From positions 1 through 6,278 of the forward strand of contig JABFRZ010000386.1 of NCBI GenBank assembly GCA_013140785.1: a stretch of 6,278 bases of DNA. The letters are read 5' to 3'. The number at the start of each line of letters is the position of its first letter. Position 1 is the first letter of the stretch. Shown one piece after another: positions 5,639-6,278 of this stretch. The DNA comes from Planctomycetota bacterium (lineage in GTDB: Bacteria; Planctomycetota; UBA1135; GCA-002686595). A model generated the notes under the pieces. The model ran no database searches. It was not told the DNA's origin and saw only the letters and a list, made by a program, of their open reading frames with translations. Both the position numbers and the translations under genes were made by a program.

Positions 5639-6278
5639 GCTCTCGGCCGCGGCGCCAGACGCTGCGCCGCTTCCCTCGTCGCGCTCGCAGACCGTGCTCG
5701 CGCACGCCACCGTGGCCGTGCTGATGGGCGGGCGCTCGAGCGAGCGCGAAGTCTCGCTCTCCTCTGGTCACATGGTGCTGGCGGCGCTCGCGACGCCGAG
5801 CACGAGCGCAGACCGGCGCGGGCCCGCGCGCGTGATCGGGGTCGAGATCTTGGCCGACGGCCGCTGGCGCGTGGGCAAGCGCAGCCTGCCGCCGGGCGAG
5901 GCGCTCAGCGTGCTGGCGGACGTGGACGTGTTCTTCACGGCGCTGCACGGTGGCGAGGGCGAGAACGGCTCGCTGCAGGGCTTCCTGACTTGCTCGGACA
6001 TGCCCTTCACCGGCAGCGGCGTGATCGCCTCGGCGGTCTCGATGGACAAGGTCTTCGCGCGCGAGCTGGTGCAAGCGCGCGGAGTGCGCGTGGCGCCCGC
6101 CGTGGCGCTGTCGCGCGTTCACTGGCCGCGCGCCGGCTGGGAAGACGTCGAGCGCGCGCTGCGCGCCGAGCTGGAACCGCTGGTCGAGCGTGGCTGCGTG
6201 GTCAAGCCGCGACGCGGCGGTTCCTCGGTGGGCTGTTCGATCGTGCGCGGCGCGCGGCAGTTCCAGCACGCCGCCGAG
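5607..6278 (+). CDS. ddl: D-alanine--D-alanine ligase (Ddl), 3' end beyond window
   Basis: The 224 codons present encode the N-terminal and start of the central ATP-grasp domain of Ddl, which joins two D-alanines for the peptidoglycan stem peptide. VAVLMGGRSSEREVSL (36-51) carries the Glu (46) that positions the first D-Ala, matching Glu15 of E. coli DdlB. LHGGEGENGSLQG (113-125), FTGSGVIASAVSMDK (134-148) and VVKPRRGGSSVG (198-209) are the standard Ddl and ATP-binding motifs. The remaining ATP-grasp residues lie past the edge. The start is not certain. ATG 5607 overlaps the upstream gene by 32 bases, has a weak AAAAGG 11 nt before it, and adds a 35-residue Ala/Ser/Pro-rich lead. GTG 5694 would give a more usual short N-terminus but has no SD. 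No stop codon interrupts the frame between them. Confidence 0.94.
   Translation, partial: MSARPATSTPELSAAAPDAAPLPSSRSQTVLAHATVAVLMGGRSSEREVSLSSGHMVLAALATPSTSADRRGPARVIGVEILADGRWRVGKRSLPPGEALSVLADVDVFFTALHGGEGENGSLQGFLTCSDMPFTGSGVIASAVSMDKVFARELVQARGVRVAPAVALSRVHWPRAGWEDVERALRAELEPLVERGCVVKPRRGGSSVGCSIVRGARQFQHAAE

Noticed and set aside
2603..5710. Very long open reading frame on the minus strand opposite fabF, the 116-aa gene and the pyrophosphorylase gene
   Set aside because: Its translation is a low-complexity Arg/Ala/Gly/His-rich product with no family motif, and the + strand frames opposite it carry clear catalytic motifs. Long antisense frames are expected in GC-rich coding DNA.

Overview
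The window is GC-rich bacterial chromosome with all supported genes on the + strand. It carries the type II fatty-acid synthase cluster in the usual order: the 3' end of fabH, then fabD, fabG, acpP and fabF. These are followed by a small helical protein of unknown function, a eukaryote-like UDP-sugar pyrophosphorylase (UAP/UDPGP family), and the first two thirds or so of D-alanine--D-alanine ligase (ddl), which runs off the right edge. The fab gene order, the UDPGP type 1 enzyme, the Leu-containing GLSLGE box of FabD and the near absence of Shine-Dalgarno sequences suggest Planctomycetota or a similar GC-rich lineage. This placement is an inference and has not been tested by phylogeny.

Layout: 1-160 fabH (partial); 213-1151 fabD; 1152-1366 the only sizeable intergenic region; 1367-2158 fabG; 2189-2449 acpP; 2525-3766 fabF; 3890-4240 unknown 116-aa protein; 4253-5638 UDPGP-family pyrophosphorylase; 5607-6278 ddl (partial). 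No tRNA, rRNA, CRISPR array, transposase gene or phage gene was seen.

FabD loads malonyl onto AcpP, FabH starts chains, FabF elongates them and FabG performs the first reduction. The downstream genes make a UDP-sugar (probably UDP-GlcNAc) and D-Ala-D-Ala, both cell-envelope precursors. The locus therefore reads as an envelope-precursor supply cluster. The 116-aa protein sits between its two halves, only 12 bp before the pyrophosphorylase gene.

The least ordinary part is the fabD-fabG gap. It holds a 165-bp element with perfect 25-bp inverted ends (1151-1175 and 1291-1315). The interior also pairs with itself, so the whole element can form one long imperfect hairpin; its first base is the last base of the fabD stop codon. 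Just beyond it lies a sigma70-like promoter (1329-1357), placed so that the fabG mRNA would be almost leaderless. No well-supported new multi-gene system was found. The hairpin element, the leaderless-type promoter and the unknown 116-aa protein are the points that deserve checking.
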